In this document: in pieces, positions 53,179 to 62,538 of the stretch
Layout of the letters: every line of letters starts with the position of its first letter
How positions within the stretch are numbered: the first letter of the stretch is position 1
Source of the DNA: Myxococcus sp. CA023
Lineage (GTDB): Bacteria > Myxococcota > Myxococcia > Myxococcales > Myxococcaceae
Direction of reading: 5' to 3'
DNA: 64,000 bases
Assembly: GCF_010998615.1 (NCBI RefSeq)
Contig: NZ_JAAEAH010000018.1
Location: 44,595 to 108,594 of the forward strand
Program-made: the position numbers and the translations under genes
Notes under the pieces: generated by a model
The model's database searches: none
Seen by the model: the letters and a program-made list of their open reading frames with translations, nothing else
What the model was told of the DNA's origin: nothing

Positions 53179-54689
53179 CACTCGACCAAATCGTCATCCG
53201 TGCAGCGGCGAAGGCTCCCGAGTCCATCGCCATCAAGGGTCCCGACGGGACCCTCACCTACGGCCAGTTGGACGCGCTCGCCAACCGCATCGCCCGCGCG
53301 CTCCAGGAGCTGGGCGTGAAGCAGGGAGACCGCGTGGGGCTGTGGACGGAGAAGTCCGTGCGCGCCGTCGCCGCGATGCAGGGCATTGCCCGGCTGGGCG
53401 CCGCCTACGTCCCCATGGACCCGCTGAACCCCGCGACGCGGACGCGGCTCATCCTCGACGACTGCGGCATTGACGTGATGGTGACCACCACCACGCGCGC
53501 GTCCGAGCTCCACAACGCTGGCGTGAGCCGGCTGCGCTACCTGCTCGTGGACGACAAGGGGCCGGAGATCTGCTGGAACCGGCTGTGCGGTTTTTCGTCC
53601 GAGCCGCTGCCGCCGCACGGCGCGGGTGACCACGACCTGGCGTACATCCTCTACACGTCAGGCTCCACGGGAACGCCCAAGGGCGTGTGCATCAGCCAGC
53701 AGAACGCGATGGCCTTCATCGAGTGGTGCCATGAGCTGCTGGGCACCACGCCGGAGGACCGCTTCAGCAACCACGCGCCGTTCTTCTTCGACCTCTCGGT
53801 GCTGGACCTGTACGCGGCCTTCATGGGTGGCGCGTCCGTCACGCTCATCCCGGAGGCGCTTGCCTTCGCGCCGGAGAAGCTGGTGGAGCTGGTCCTCCGC
53901 GAGCGGTTCACCTGTTGGTACTCGGTGCCGTCGGCGCTGATGCTGATGATGCAGGAAGGCGGGCTGCTGAAGCATGGGCCGCTGCCCTTCCGCGCCGTGC
54001 TCTTCGCGGGCGAGCCGTTCCCCATCCGGCACCTGCGCCCGCTTCGTGAGCACCTGCGGCAGGCGCGGTTCTTCAACCTCTATGGACCCACGGAGACCAA
54101 CGTCTGCACCTTCCATGAGGTGACGGACATTTCGCCCCACCGCACCGAGCCGGTGCCCATTGGCCGAGCGAGCTGTGGCAACCGCGTGTGGTTGGCCCGG
54201 CCGCCGCCGGACTCGAAGGAAGCGCGGGAGGAAGGCGACGGCGTGGGCGAGCTGATGGTGGAAGGCCCCACGGTGATGCTGGGCTACTGGGGCCAGCCTC
54301 GCCACGGGAGCGGGCCGTATGCCACGGGGGACCGCTGCCGCGAGCTGCCGGACGGCACGTTCGAATACCTGGGCCGCCGCGACAACATGCTGAAGGTGCG
54401 CGGGCGCCGCATCGAAGCGGGCGAAATCGAAGCGGCGCTGCTCACGCACCCGGACATCCGCGAGGCAGGCGTGATTGCCACCGGCTCCGGCCTGGAAGCG
54501 CGGCTGGTGGCCTTCGTGGTCAGCGGCGCCAGCAAGCCCCCTTCCCTGCTCAAGGTGAAGAAGCACTGCGCGGAGCGGTTGCCTCGCTACATGATTGTCG
54601 ACGAGGTCCGCGTGCTGCCCGAGCTGCCCCGGACTCCCAACGGCAAGCTCAACCGGCGCGCACTGAGAGAACTGACGCAGGCGCCTTGA
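53175..54689 (+). CDS. L-prolyl-AMP ligase, free-standing A domain (PltF/RedM-like)
   Basis: A 504-residue stand-alone adenylation enzyme that would activate proline and load it on the free carrier protein. Core motifs are YTSGSTGTPKGV (about 158), YGPTETNVC (about 302), GDRCRELPDGTFEYLGRRDN (A7/A8 region) and NGKLNRRAL at the C-terminus. Aligning to GrsA gives the pocket code D-L-L-Y-L-A-L-V-C-K, which is the code I know from PltF-type prolyl ligases of pyrrole biosynthesis and is distinct from ordinary NRPS proline modules. Start overlaps the dehydrogenase stop. A strong hairpin follows the gene. This is the clearest substrate assignment in the window. Confidence 0.93.
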   Translation: MTLDQIVIRAAAKAPESIAIKGPDGTLTYGQLDALANRIARALQELGVKQGDRVGLWTEKSVRAVAAMQGIARLGAAYVPMDPLNPATRTRLILDDCGIDVMVTTTTRASELHNAGVSRLRYLLVDDKGPEICWNRLCGFSSEPLPPHGAGDHDLAYILYTSGSTGTPKGVCISQQNAMAFIEWCHELLGTTPEDRFSNHAPFFFDLSVLDLYAAFMGGASVTLIPEALAFAPEKLVELVLRERFTCWYSVPSALMLMMQEGGLLKHGPLPFRAVLFAGEPFPIRHLRPLREHLRQARFFNLYGPTETNVCTFHEVTDISPHRTEPVPIGRASCGNRVWLARPPPDSKEAREEGDGVGELMVEGPTVMLGYWGQPRHGSGPYATGDRCRELPDGTFEYLGRRDNMLKVRGRRIEAGEIEAALLTHPDIREAGVIATGSGLEARLVAFVVSGASKPPSLLKVKKHCAERLPRYMIVDEVRVLPELPRTPNGKLNRRALRELTQAP

Positions 54690-54699
54690 GTCGGTAACG

Positions 54700-54722
54700 G
54701 GCCGCCAGGGCTCCTGGCGGCC
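54700..54722 (+). terminator. 10-bp hairpin after the prolyl ligase gene
   Basis: GGCCGCCAGG (54700-54709) pairs perfectly with CCTGGCGGCC (54713-54722) over a 3-base loop and is followed by TTCC, 11 bases after the stop. It looks like an intrinsic terminator with a weak U-tract and marks the right border of the cluster. Confidence 0.7.
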
Positions 54723-54832
54723 TTCCCCACACCGTCCGTGCAACCGCCCCGCGGCTGCCCGCCTGCCCGCAACGTCTCCTCGACTTCGTACAGACCCCCG
54801 ACCATGATGGCCGCGCGCGTCAACCGGGCCAC

Positions 54833-57800
54833 ATGGATTCCACCACAGCTGAACGGCCTCGCCGGCGGTGGGCTCGAATCATCGCGGGCGTGGTTCTTAC
54901 AATCCTGGTCGTGCTCCCCGCGCTGGCACTGGTCGCTGCCGTGGTGGTGTTGCGCAACCTCGACAATCCCTGGCTGAAGCAGCCCATTGTCTCCGAGGTG
55001 AAGGCGGCCACCGGGCTCCAGGTGGACTACCAGGTCGCCCAGGTCGAGCTCCTCTCGGGGTTGAAGCTGGGTGGGCTGGTGGTGCGGACACCCGCTCCGT
55101 TGCATACCGCCGCGCCCGAGCTGCTGCGCGTCGGCACGTTGGAGGCGCACTGGTCGCCCCGTGCGCTGGTGACCGGTCCCATCCGGATTGAGCGGGTGGT
55201 GGTGCGAGACGTGGCGCTCGCCCTGGTCGCTGACGATTCAGGCGCCACCTCCCTCACGGGACTGACGGGACCTGAAGCCCCAGAGCCGCCGCCCGTTGAA
55301 GCGCCGGTGAGTGCCTCCCAGCAGGTCGCCGACCTCCTGGGCGCGCCGCTTCCCGTCGGGCACGTCGATGTGTCGGGCGTGTCGCTGAGCTACGTCCGCG
55401 TCCAGCGTGGCGAAGTCGCCGAGCGCTGGTCCCTGGGCGGGCTCGCGGCGAGGGTCGAAGCGAAGCAACACGGCGGGGAATGGAAGGTCTTCGCGAACCT
55501 GGGCCAGGCGGGTGCCCCGCTGCCGCTGGAGCTGCGCCACGAAGGCTCCGCCACGCCCCCGGCCCTCGCGGAGCTGGCGTTCGCCCTTTCGATGGAGGCT
55601 GGCGCTTCGGCCGCTCGCGCGCAGGTGGACCTCGATGTCACCCGGCAGACCTTCGACCCACGCTTCTCGGTCCAGTCGCTGCTTCACGGCGCGGTGGCCG
55701 CGCGGTTCGATGTCGAGAAGCGCCACATCGCCGTGGAGCTGGAGCGCACCCAGCTGACAGACAGCGCGGAGCTCGAGGTCCAGGCCGTGCTCCCGGATGC
55801 CGCGGACGAGCCCCCGGTCGTGACACGCGCCCTGGCGGACATCGAGCTTGGAGGGCTGCTGGCCGCAATCCCTTCCGAATGGCGCCCGTTCACGCTCGAG
55901 CGCGGCAAGGTCAAGCTGGACGCACAAGACGTCACCCTGAGCGCGATGCCTCAACTGGGGCCTCGCGGCAGACTGGGCCTGGACGTGGACGTCGCGTCGC
56001 TCCGGATGATCGGTGAGCCGGTCCGACTGGCGCTCGGCGGAGCACGCGTCACCCTGGTGGCGACACCTGATCCGCAGCAGGGGATCTCCGCGCAGCTGAC
56101 GTTCGGAATCGATGGGCTCGACGTGGGAGGCCCCACGGCCCTGCGGATTCCAAAGGCCCACGGTGAAGTGAAGGGACATCAGCTCCGCCCAGAGCCCTCA
56201 TCCCCGCTCCAGGTCGCCGGGAACGCGAGCCTGTCGGGCATGGTGGAGTCCCTGGACCTCCGGACTCCCGACCTCCGAGCGAAGGCCGAACGGATGGGTT
56301 TCCAGCTCAGCGCGCCGCTGGCGGCAGCGCCTCCCTTCGCACTGAGCGCGAACGTGCCCGTCAGGGCGCTCGATGTGTCGTCGCCGGATGGGCGCACGCT
56401 GCTGAAGGGCCCCGTGCGCGTGAAGCTCGATGCGTCGGACGCGTTCCCGCAGCTCGACGAGCCCCAGCTCAGCCGAGGCCGCGTGCAGTTCGTGCTCGAC
56501 GTCGGCGACACGCAGGCGTCCCTGGATGCCACCAAGGACACCGACGCGGTGTCCTTCACCCTGGCTGCTCGGACACCGGACCTCGCCGCCGCCCGCCCCT
56601 TCATTCCCGACTCGGTCGCGGCGCGCATTCCGTGGCGGCACCTGGGCGTGAGCCTGGACTCCAAGGGCAGCGTGAAGGCGCTCTTCTCATCCGCGCCACG
56701 GCTGGAGCACCGCACGGAGCTGAAGCTGCAACGGCCCGCGTGGGACAACGTGACGGCAAGCGACGTCGCCGTCGTGATGCGCTCGCGGGGTGACGCCTGG
56801 CGCCACCAGGGCGACCTGGACCTGCGAATCGAAGGGCTCCGGGCTGGTGAGAAGGACATGGGGCTCCAGCATCAGACGCTGACCCTGGACCTCAACCGCC
56901 GGAAGCCCGCGTTCCGGTTGGGCCTCACCAGTCATGAAGGGCCGAAGGTCATGCTGGACGCCTCGGCGGCGTTCGACCGGAAGGCCCGCGCCCTTCGCAT
57001 CGACGTGAAGGGCGACATTCCCCCACTGGGCCCTCTGGCGCCCTTGCTGGCCATGGCGCAGGTGCCCCCGGAGCTGGATGCCGGGCGGCTCGCGGTGGGC
57101 ATCGAGCTGCACGGCACGCTTCGCGGCGTGCTCACGGGTGTCACAGCCGATGGCACGCCGCGACTCGCCCCGGACCCGGCGCGTACCGCCAGCTTCGATG
57201 GAACGGCGGTGGTGAGCGCGCGGGGCCTGCGCTGGAGGCAGGACGCCCTGTCGCTCAACATTCCCGCGCTGCATTGGCAGCTGGCGTCTCGCGTCGAAGG
57301 TCCCAAGCGAACCGTTCACAGTGACCTGCGCGTGGAGAAGCTCACGGTCGGAATGAGCGATCGGCGGCTGTCCTTCTCGGAGCTGACCAGCGACACCACC
57401 GCCAGCTTCACCGAAGCGCTGGAAGCGGACGACATCGAGCTGAAGCAGCACTTGAAGCTTCGCGCGCTGGAACAGAACCCGGCGCTGCCCTATCCGGTCC
57501 AGGACGTGGAAGCGACGTTCTCCGCGCGGCGCAAGCCCACGGGCGTCATCCACGTTCCCCAGCTCGAACTGACCAACGCGGGAACCCGCACCCATTTGAA
57601 GGTCCGGGGGCGGCTCGACCTCAGCGAGGACCGGCGCCGCCTGGGGCTCCGGGGCGAGCTGTCGCAGGACATGGCCAGGCTCGCGCGACCCGGGACTCTG
57701 GAGGGAAGCGGCAAGGTCACCGTCGACTTCCGCGTGGGCTCACCCGACCTCGTCGTCTTCCGGACCGTCTCCAACCTGCTCCTCCAGGACTTGAACCTGC

Positions 57801-58522
57801 GCCTGCCCGAGCAGGGCTTCGAGATTGAAGGGATGGACGGCAACGTCCCGCTCACCGAGAACCTCGAGTTCAGCGAGGGACAGCTTCGGCTGCTGAGCGA
57901 CATCGACGTGAACCCGTACCCGATGCTTCGTTTCGCCGACCAGCATCCCCTGCTCTCCCGCAGCGGGTATGTGTCCGCCAAACGCATCAGCACGCCGTTC
58001 GTCGCCGTCGCGCCCCTGGCGGGGAACCTGTCCATCGACCAGCACGTCGTCTCCATGACGCAGCTGGAGATGGGGGTTCGTGGTGGGCGCATCACCGGAC
58101 AGTGGCTCCTGGACTGGCAAGGCAAGCACTCCACCCTGGAAGCCCGCGTGCGAGCCACCGGGGTCCAGTCGTCCCGAGGCGAGCCCTTCGACGGCAATGC
58201 CGCCGTGGTCATCTCCGCGAAGGACCGCAGCATCAATGGCCGCGCGGAGATTCTGCGCATTGGCAACCGCCACCTGCTGGACCTGCTCGACATCGAAGAC
58301 CCCCGCCATGTCAACCCCGCCACCAACCGGGTCCGCTATGCCTTGCGGCTGGGCTACCCGGAGCACGTGCGGGTGAGCTTCAACCACGGCTTCGGCAGCC
58401 TGCGCATCACCATGGGCGGCCTGGCGAAGCTGATCAGCATCGACGAAATCCGGGGCATCCCCATGGGCCCCATCGTCGACCAGCTCATCAAATCCATGAC
58501 TCCTCCGGAGACCACGCCATGA
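54833..58522 (+). CDS. AsmA-like / YdbH-like envelope protein
   Basis: A 1229-residue protein with an N-terminal membrane anchor (about residues 13-40, IIAGVVLTILVVLPALALVA) and a very long, beta-rich, repeat-like remainder, the layout of the AsmA superfamily (AsmA, TamB, YhdP, YdbH). These form hydrophobic grooves that carry phospholipid between inner and outer membranes. The segment after the anchor (SEVKAATGLQVDYQVAQVEL) is AsmA-like. The ATG at 54833 has no strong ribosome-binding site. Its stop overlaps the start of a DUF1318 lipoprotein, the YdbL family, as in the E. coli ydbH-ynbE-ydbL operon; that pairing is why I favour YdbH over the other AsmA branches. A YnbE-like small gene is not evident. 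Confidence 0.75.
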   Translation: MDSTTAERPRRRWARIIAGVVLTILVVLPALALVAAVVVLRNLDNPWLKQPIVSEVKAATGLQVDYQVAQVELLSGLKLGGLVVRTPAPLHTAAPELLRVGTLEAHWSPRALVTGPIRIERVVVRDVALALVADDSGATSLTGLTGPEAPEPPPVEAPVSASQQVADLLGAPLPVGHVDVSGVSLSYVRVQRGEVAERWSLGGLAARVEAKQHGGEWKVFANLGQAGAPLPLELRHEGSATPPALAELAFALSMEAGASAARAQVDLDVTRQTFDPRFSVQSLLHGAVAARFDVEKRHIAVELERTQLTDSAELEVQAVLPDAADEPPVVTRALADIELGGLLAAIPSEWRPFTLERGKVKLDAQDVTLSAMPQLGPRGRLGLDVDVASLRMIGEPVRLALGGARVTLVATPDPQQGISAQLTFGIDGLDVGGPTALRIPKAHGEVKGHQLRPEPSSPLQVAGNASLSGMVESLDLRTPDLRAKAERMGFQLSAPLAAAPPFALSANVPVRALDVSSPDGRTLLKGPVRVKLDASDAFPQLDEPQLSRGRVQFVLDVGDTQASLDATKDTDAVSFTLAARTPDLAAARPFIPDSVAARIPWRHLGVSLDSKGSVKALFSSAPRLEHRTELKLQRPAWDNVTASDVAVVMRSRGDAWRHQGDLDLRIEGLRAGEKDMGLQHQTLTLDLNRRKPAFRLGLTSHEGPKVMLDASAAFDRKARALRIDVKGDIPPLGPLAPLLAMAQVPPELDAGRLAVGIELHGTLRGVLTGVTADGTPRLAPDPARTASFDGTAVVSARGLRWRQDALSLNIPALHWQLASRVEGPKRTVHSDLRVEKLTVGMSDRRLSFSELTSDTTASFTEALEADDIELKQHLKLRALEQNPALPYPVQDVEATFSARRKPTGVIHVPQLELTNAGTRTHLKVRGRLDLSEDRRRLGLRGELSQDMARLARPGTLEGSGKVTVDFRVGSPDLVVFRTVSNLLLQDLNLRLPEQGFEIEGMDGNVPLTENLEFSEGQLRLLSDIDVNPYPMLRFADQHPLLSRSGYVSAKRISTPFVAVAPLAGNLSIDQHVVSMTQLEMGVRGGRITGQWLLDWQGKHSTLEARVRATGVQSSRGEPFDGNAAVVISAKDRSINGRAEILRIGNRHLLDLLDIEDPRHVNPATNRVRYALRLGYPEHVRVSFNHGFGSLRITMGGLAKLISIDEIRGIPMGPIVDQLIKSMTPPETTP

Positions 58523-59058
58523 AACACCGTGGGTTGCTGCTGTGGGCCGCCCTCGCCACGTCCGGGTGCATCAGCGCGCCGGAGATTGTCATGGTGGACC
58601 GCGCGACGGCGCTCGAGGAACAGGCCTCGGGCTCGTTCAAGGATGTGGAGCAGCGGCTGGCTCGCGCGGGCATGAATCCCACGCCGGTGCCATTCACACC
58701 CAATCAGTTGGAAGAGCTGGGCATCCAGCCCACGCCGCTGGTGGAGAACATCGGCAGGACGCCCGCGGACCGCGTTGACGACCTGCTCCGTCGCCACTGC
58801 GTGGGCGAAGGGCGGGACGGGCTGCTGGTGAATACCCGGCGCCGCTGCCAGGCCGGGCGCATGACAGCCGACGACGTGGCCCTGGTCGAGCGGGTGAATC
58901 GCTCCCGTCAGCTGCTCTGGAAGTGGATGCGGTCGGCCCGCCCCGACGTCCCGGAAGAGACGCTGCGCCGGAACTGGCACAAGGTGCACGCGGAGGGTGT
59001 CGTCTGCGGCGGTTGGGTCGAGGCCGAGGATGGGACCTGGGGAGAGAAGCAGTGCTGA
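58519..59058 (+). CDS. DUF1318 (YdbL-like) lipoprotein
   Basis: A 179-residue protein starting MKHRGLLLWAALATSGCIS, a lipoprotein signal with Cys at residue 17. The following VDRATALEEQASGSFKDVEQ resembles the DUF1318/YdbL family. The middle (about 60-130) is helical with a Cys pair (HCVGEGRDG, RRRCQAG). The C-terminus ends in VCGGWVEAEDGTWGEKQC. ATGA overlap joins it to the AsmA-like gene, and its own stop overlaps the next GTG start by 7 bases, so three genes form a tight operon. YdbL proteins accompany YdbH in outer-membrane lipid homeostasis; the assignment here rests on the motif plus context. Confidence 0.75.
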   Translation: MKHRGLLLWAALATSGCISAPEIVMVDRATALEEQASGSFKDVEQRLARAGMNPTPVPFTPNQLEELGIQPTPLVENIGRTPADRVDDLLRRHCVGEGRDGLLVNTRRRCQAGRMTADDVALVERVNRSRQLLWKWMRSARPDVPEETLRRNWHKVHAEGVVCGGWVEAEDGTWGEKQC

Positions 59059-62000
59059 CGCGGCGGAGACGGGGCGTCGTGGCCCTGGTGACGCTGATCG
59101 CGGGGAGCGTCTGGGCGCAGGACGATGAGAACGATGGAGGACTGCGCACGCCCACCCGGCTCACCGTGGGCGTGGGCGACCAGTTCCTGGGGCAGTTGGC
59201 GCCTGACGGGAACACGTTGATCTTCGCGTCCAACCGCAGCATCGCGACCGAAATCTTCATGCAGGACCTGGAGCGCGGCCGCGAGCGCCGGCTGTTCGAC
59301 GAAGGCGCGGATGTCACCTGGCCGCGCATCAGTCCCGACGGCAAGCACCTGCTCTACATCTCGTTCCGCAACCAGGCCGGTGGCCAGCTGTGCGTGCGCG
59401 AGCTGCCCACCGCGAAAGAGCGCCGGTGCCTCGAAGGAGACGCCAACGCCCTCCAGGCGGAGTGGATGGACGCCTCGCACATCGCGCTGGTGAGCCGGGC
59501 CACCATTCAGGGCGACCTTCACCTGTCGCGAGTCGAGCTGGGCGGCACGTGGCGCGTGACGCCCCTGCTCGAGCGGAACCTGACCAGCCCGACCCTGTCC
59601 CCCGATGGGCGCTGGCTGGTCTACGTCCCCATCGAGCGCTCCGTGCGGCAGGTGGGCCCCGGCTTCGCCGCGCGCGCCGCGCCCCATCTGGAGGCGCTGC
59701 GCCTGGATACCCCCGGCGCGAAGCCCGTCCCGCTGTCGCTCGACATCCCGGGGCAGACGGGACAGCCGACGTTCTCCCGGGATGGGCGCTACCTGTACGT
59801 GGTGCAGTTCTTCACGGACTCGAATGCGGATGGCGTCATCGATGCCAGCGACAGCGGCGTGCTGTTCCGGGTGCCATTCGCGACGGAGCGTGACGACGCC
59901 GCCGAGCAAGCCGCCGCCGCCAATCCGGACCAGCTCACCAGTGCGTCCTGGGACTGCCAGTACCCGGCGCCCGCGGCCACGTCTCTAGCGGCGACCTGTT
60001 CACGCTCACAGTCCCTGGACGTGTACCAGATGCCGCTGGATGGCCAGGTCCCCAGTGCCTGGGATGCGCGCCGGCTCAGCGAAGAGCTGAGGATGGTGGG
60101 CCGGCGCGCCGATGAGCTGCTGCTCTATCGCCACCGGCTGCTGCTCGAGACGCGGCCCAGGCTTCGCCGCCTGCTGATGATGCGCATGAGCATGCTGCAC
60201 CTGGCCTACGAGGACTTCAGCGCGGCGGAGTTCTACGCCCGCCACCTGGGCTCGGTGAGCGACCCCACCACCGCGGGCCTGGAGGAACCGCTCCGCATCC
60301 TCATCGACCACCGGCGCGCCATGAAGGAGCGCGAACGGGGCCGCATGGTGGAGGAGCTGAGTGTCGCGGAGCAGAAGCGCATGGCCGCGCTGGATCCCGC
60401 GAACGCGCTCAGCCCCGCGGCCGCTGTCTTCCAGCGCGTGGTGCGCAGTGAGCTGGCGGATGACGCGGGTGACTTCACGCGGGCCCGGAAGGAGCTGGAG
60501 GCGGCTGAAATCGCCGACACCACGCCGCGCGCGGTGCTGGAGGCGTATCACGCGCGAGCGGACGCGCTGTACCGGAAGCTCGATGAGCGCGAGCCCTTGA
60601 TTGAAGCGGGTCGGCGGCTCTCCGAGCACCGCATCTTCCCGGCCGACGACCAGCTCGACTTCGCTCGCGCCGCGGTCCGCGCCCTGTACCGGGGACGCCC
60701 CTACGATGAGGCGGACGCGGCGATGGCGCAGGCACTCACGACAGCGCCCGCCGGTTCGGCCTACGCGTACGCGCTGGAGCTGGGCCGCCATATCAATGCG
60801 CTCCGAAGCGAGCGGCCGCCTCGTGCCGTGCGGGAGGCGCTGCTCGGATTCTACCGGCAGCAGACGGACCCGCTGCGCAGACGGGTCCTGGTTCAGGACG
60901 CCGTGGAGCGCGCGGCGGGGCTCGGCGCCGATGGCATCATGGAATCGCTGGCGATGGTCTACGTCGACGACACGCCACCGGGGAGCGAGGAGCGACGCCG
61001 CGCCGAGCGGCTCTTTCGCCGCGCACTGATGGGCCGCGCCTACCGGCGGCTGGCGCGGCAACGCCAGGACATGGCGCGTGCGGACTTCGACCTGGTGACG
61101 CAGCGGACGGGTTCGCTGGAGAGCGCCGTCGAAGCCATGAACCTGCGCTTGCGAGCCGGCGTCAGTCCGGACGTGGTGGAGAAGGAAGTCACCACCACCG
61201 CTCCGAACATGGCGAAGCCGCTCGCGCACTTCGTAAAGGCCTACGTCACCGCGCGCCAGCTCTCCAAGTTGGAGGGGGCTGCCCATGCGCAGGCCGTGAC
61301 CTCGGCGGTGAGGGAGCTGCGTGCCGCGTGGCCGGAGCTGAAGAATCAACGCGTGGTGCAGGCGCTCCTGGGCGCCATCCATCACGAGGACTTCCTGCGC
61401 AATCGCGACCCCGCCGCCGCCGAGCGCGCCAACCGCTACTACATGGTGGCCCTAGATTTGATGCGGAACAACGTCCGCTACCGGGCCATGATTCTCGGCG
61501 CGCTGGGGCTGCTGCACACGCAGGTGGGCAACTTCCACATCGCCCTGGGCTACCTCGAACAGCGGGACAAGCTGCCGTACGTGGACAATTGGGCGGGGCT
61601 CGCGGTGTCCATGGCGCGGGCCCACGCGCTGCTCCACGTCGACCGTGAAGCCGACGCGGCCCAGGCGGCGGACAAGGCCCTGGCCATGGTGGAGACCACG
61701 CAGCGGCTGTCCAGGTTCCTCCCGCTGGCCCTGGACCGTGCCGCGCTCTACAACCTCGCCGCGGGCCGCTTCGAACGGGCGCTGACGCTCTATGACCGGG
61801 AGCTGCCGCTCGTGGAGGCGAGCCCCCAGGACGAAGAGGGCCTGCGCAACCGGATGGTGGTGCGGCTGGCGCGCGGCGCCGCGGCGCTGGGTGCAGGTCA
61901 GCCGCAGCGGACCTTGGAGGACCTGGAGCAGGTCGAGCGAGACCTGGCGACGCCCGGTGTTCGGAGCGCGTTGAAGTGGGCCCACTCCACGCCGGAGCAT

Positions 62001-62498
62001 GTCCTGCGCTCCTACCGCCTCATCGCCTCGAGCCTGCGCGCGAACGCGGAGACCCGGCTGGGACGCCTGGACGCCGCGGCGCGGGCGCTCGAAACGCGGC
62101 GCAAGCTGTACCTGGATCAGTTCGACCAGTTGGACCGCGATGAGGACATTCGCGCCGTGACGCTGGCGGAGCTGCGGCTGGCGGAGAACGCGGTGGACCA
62201 GCAGGACCCGGCACGGGCGGCGCGCTGGCTGGGCGAGGCGTTGAAGCACTCCGACTCGCTGGTCGCACGGACGCACGCGAACGTCGATCCGGGGCAACTG
62301 GACGTGCTCTGGTTCGCGGCACAGTTGAATGTGAAGGGCGACGGAGGCTTGCCCTTCGACGTGCCTCAGCGACTGGGCAAGGCGCGCCGCACCCTGGTCG
62401 AGCTGCGTGACCCGGCCTGGCGTTCGTACCTGGCGTGGTTTGAAATCTACTCGGCGCTCGCGGCGCCCGCCGCCGAGGAGGCCCGTTCGGTCCCGTAG
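59052..62498 (+). CDS. secreted beta-propeller (PD40) and TPR protein
   Basis: A 1148-residue protein from a GTG at 59052 preceded by GGAGAGAAG. Residues 1-22 are a signal peptide ending VWA-QDD. About residues 40-330 contain TolB-like PD40 blades with repeated 'SPDGRxLxYV' units (ISPDGKHLLYIS, LSPDGRWLVYVP, FSRDGRYLYVVQF). The rest is helical and TPR-like (for example GALGLLHTQVGNFHIALGYL, then EREADAAQ-type helices), suggesting a scaffold in the periplasm. It overlaps the lipoprotein gene by 7 bases. Partners are probably the AsmA-like and lipoprotein products. Its precise function is unknown. Confidence 0.75.
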   Translation: MLTRRRRGVVALVTLIAGSVWAQDDENDGGLRTPTRLTVGVGDQFLGQLAPDGNTLIFASNRSIATEIFMQDLERGRERRLFDEGADVTWPRISPDGKHLLYISFRNQAGGQLCVRELPTAKERRCLEGDANALQAEWMDASHIALVSRATIQGDLHLSRVELGGTWRVTPLLERNLTSPTLSPDGRWLVYVPIERSVRQVGPGFAARAAPHLEALRLDTPGAKPVPLSLDIPGQTGQPTFSRDGRYLYVVQFFTDSNADGVIDASDSGVLFRVPFATERDDAAEQAAAANPDQLTSASWDCQYPAPAATSLAATCSRSQSLDVYQMPLDGQVPSAWDARRLSEELRMVGRRADELLLYRHRLLLETRPRLRRLLMMRMSMLHLAYEDFSAAEFYARHLGSVSDPTTAGLEEPLRILIDHRRAMKERERGRMVEELSVAEQKRMAALDPANALSPAAAVFQRVVRSELADDAGDFTRARKELEAAEIADTTPRAVLEAYHARADALYRKLDEREPLIEAGRRLSEHRIFPADDQLDFARAAVRALYRGRPYDEADAAMAQALTTAPAGSAYAYALELGRHINALRSERPPRAVREALLGFYRQQTDPLRRRVLVQDAVERAAGLGADGIMESLAMVYVDDTPPGSEERRRAERLFRRALMGRAYRRLARQRQDMARADFDLVTQRTGSLESAVEAMNLRLRAGVSPDVVEKEVTTTAPNMAKPLAHFVKAYVTARQLSKLEGAAHAQAVTSAVRELRAAWPELKNQRVVQALLGAIHHEDFLRNRDPAAAERANRYYMVALDLMRNNVRYRAMILGALGLLHTQVGNFHIALGYLEQRDKLPYVDNWAGLAVSMARAHALLHVDREADAAQAADKALAMVETTQRLSRFLPLALDRAALYNLAAGRFERALTLYDRELPLVEASPQDEEGLRNRMVVRLARGAAALGAGQPQRTLEDLEQVERDLATPGVRSALKWAHSTPEHVLRSYRLIASSLRANAETRLGRLDAAARALETRRKLYLDQFDQLDRDEDIRAVTLAELRLAENAVDQQDPARAARWLGEALKHSDSLVARTHANVDPGQLDVLWFAAQLNVKGDGGLPFDVPQRLGKARRTLVELRDPAWRSYLAWFEIYSALAAPAAEEARSVP

Positions 62499-62538
62499 GC
62501 CGCGCCCCAGGGCTCCCGGTGCTCCAAGGCGAGCGGAC

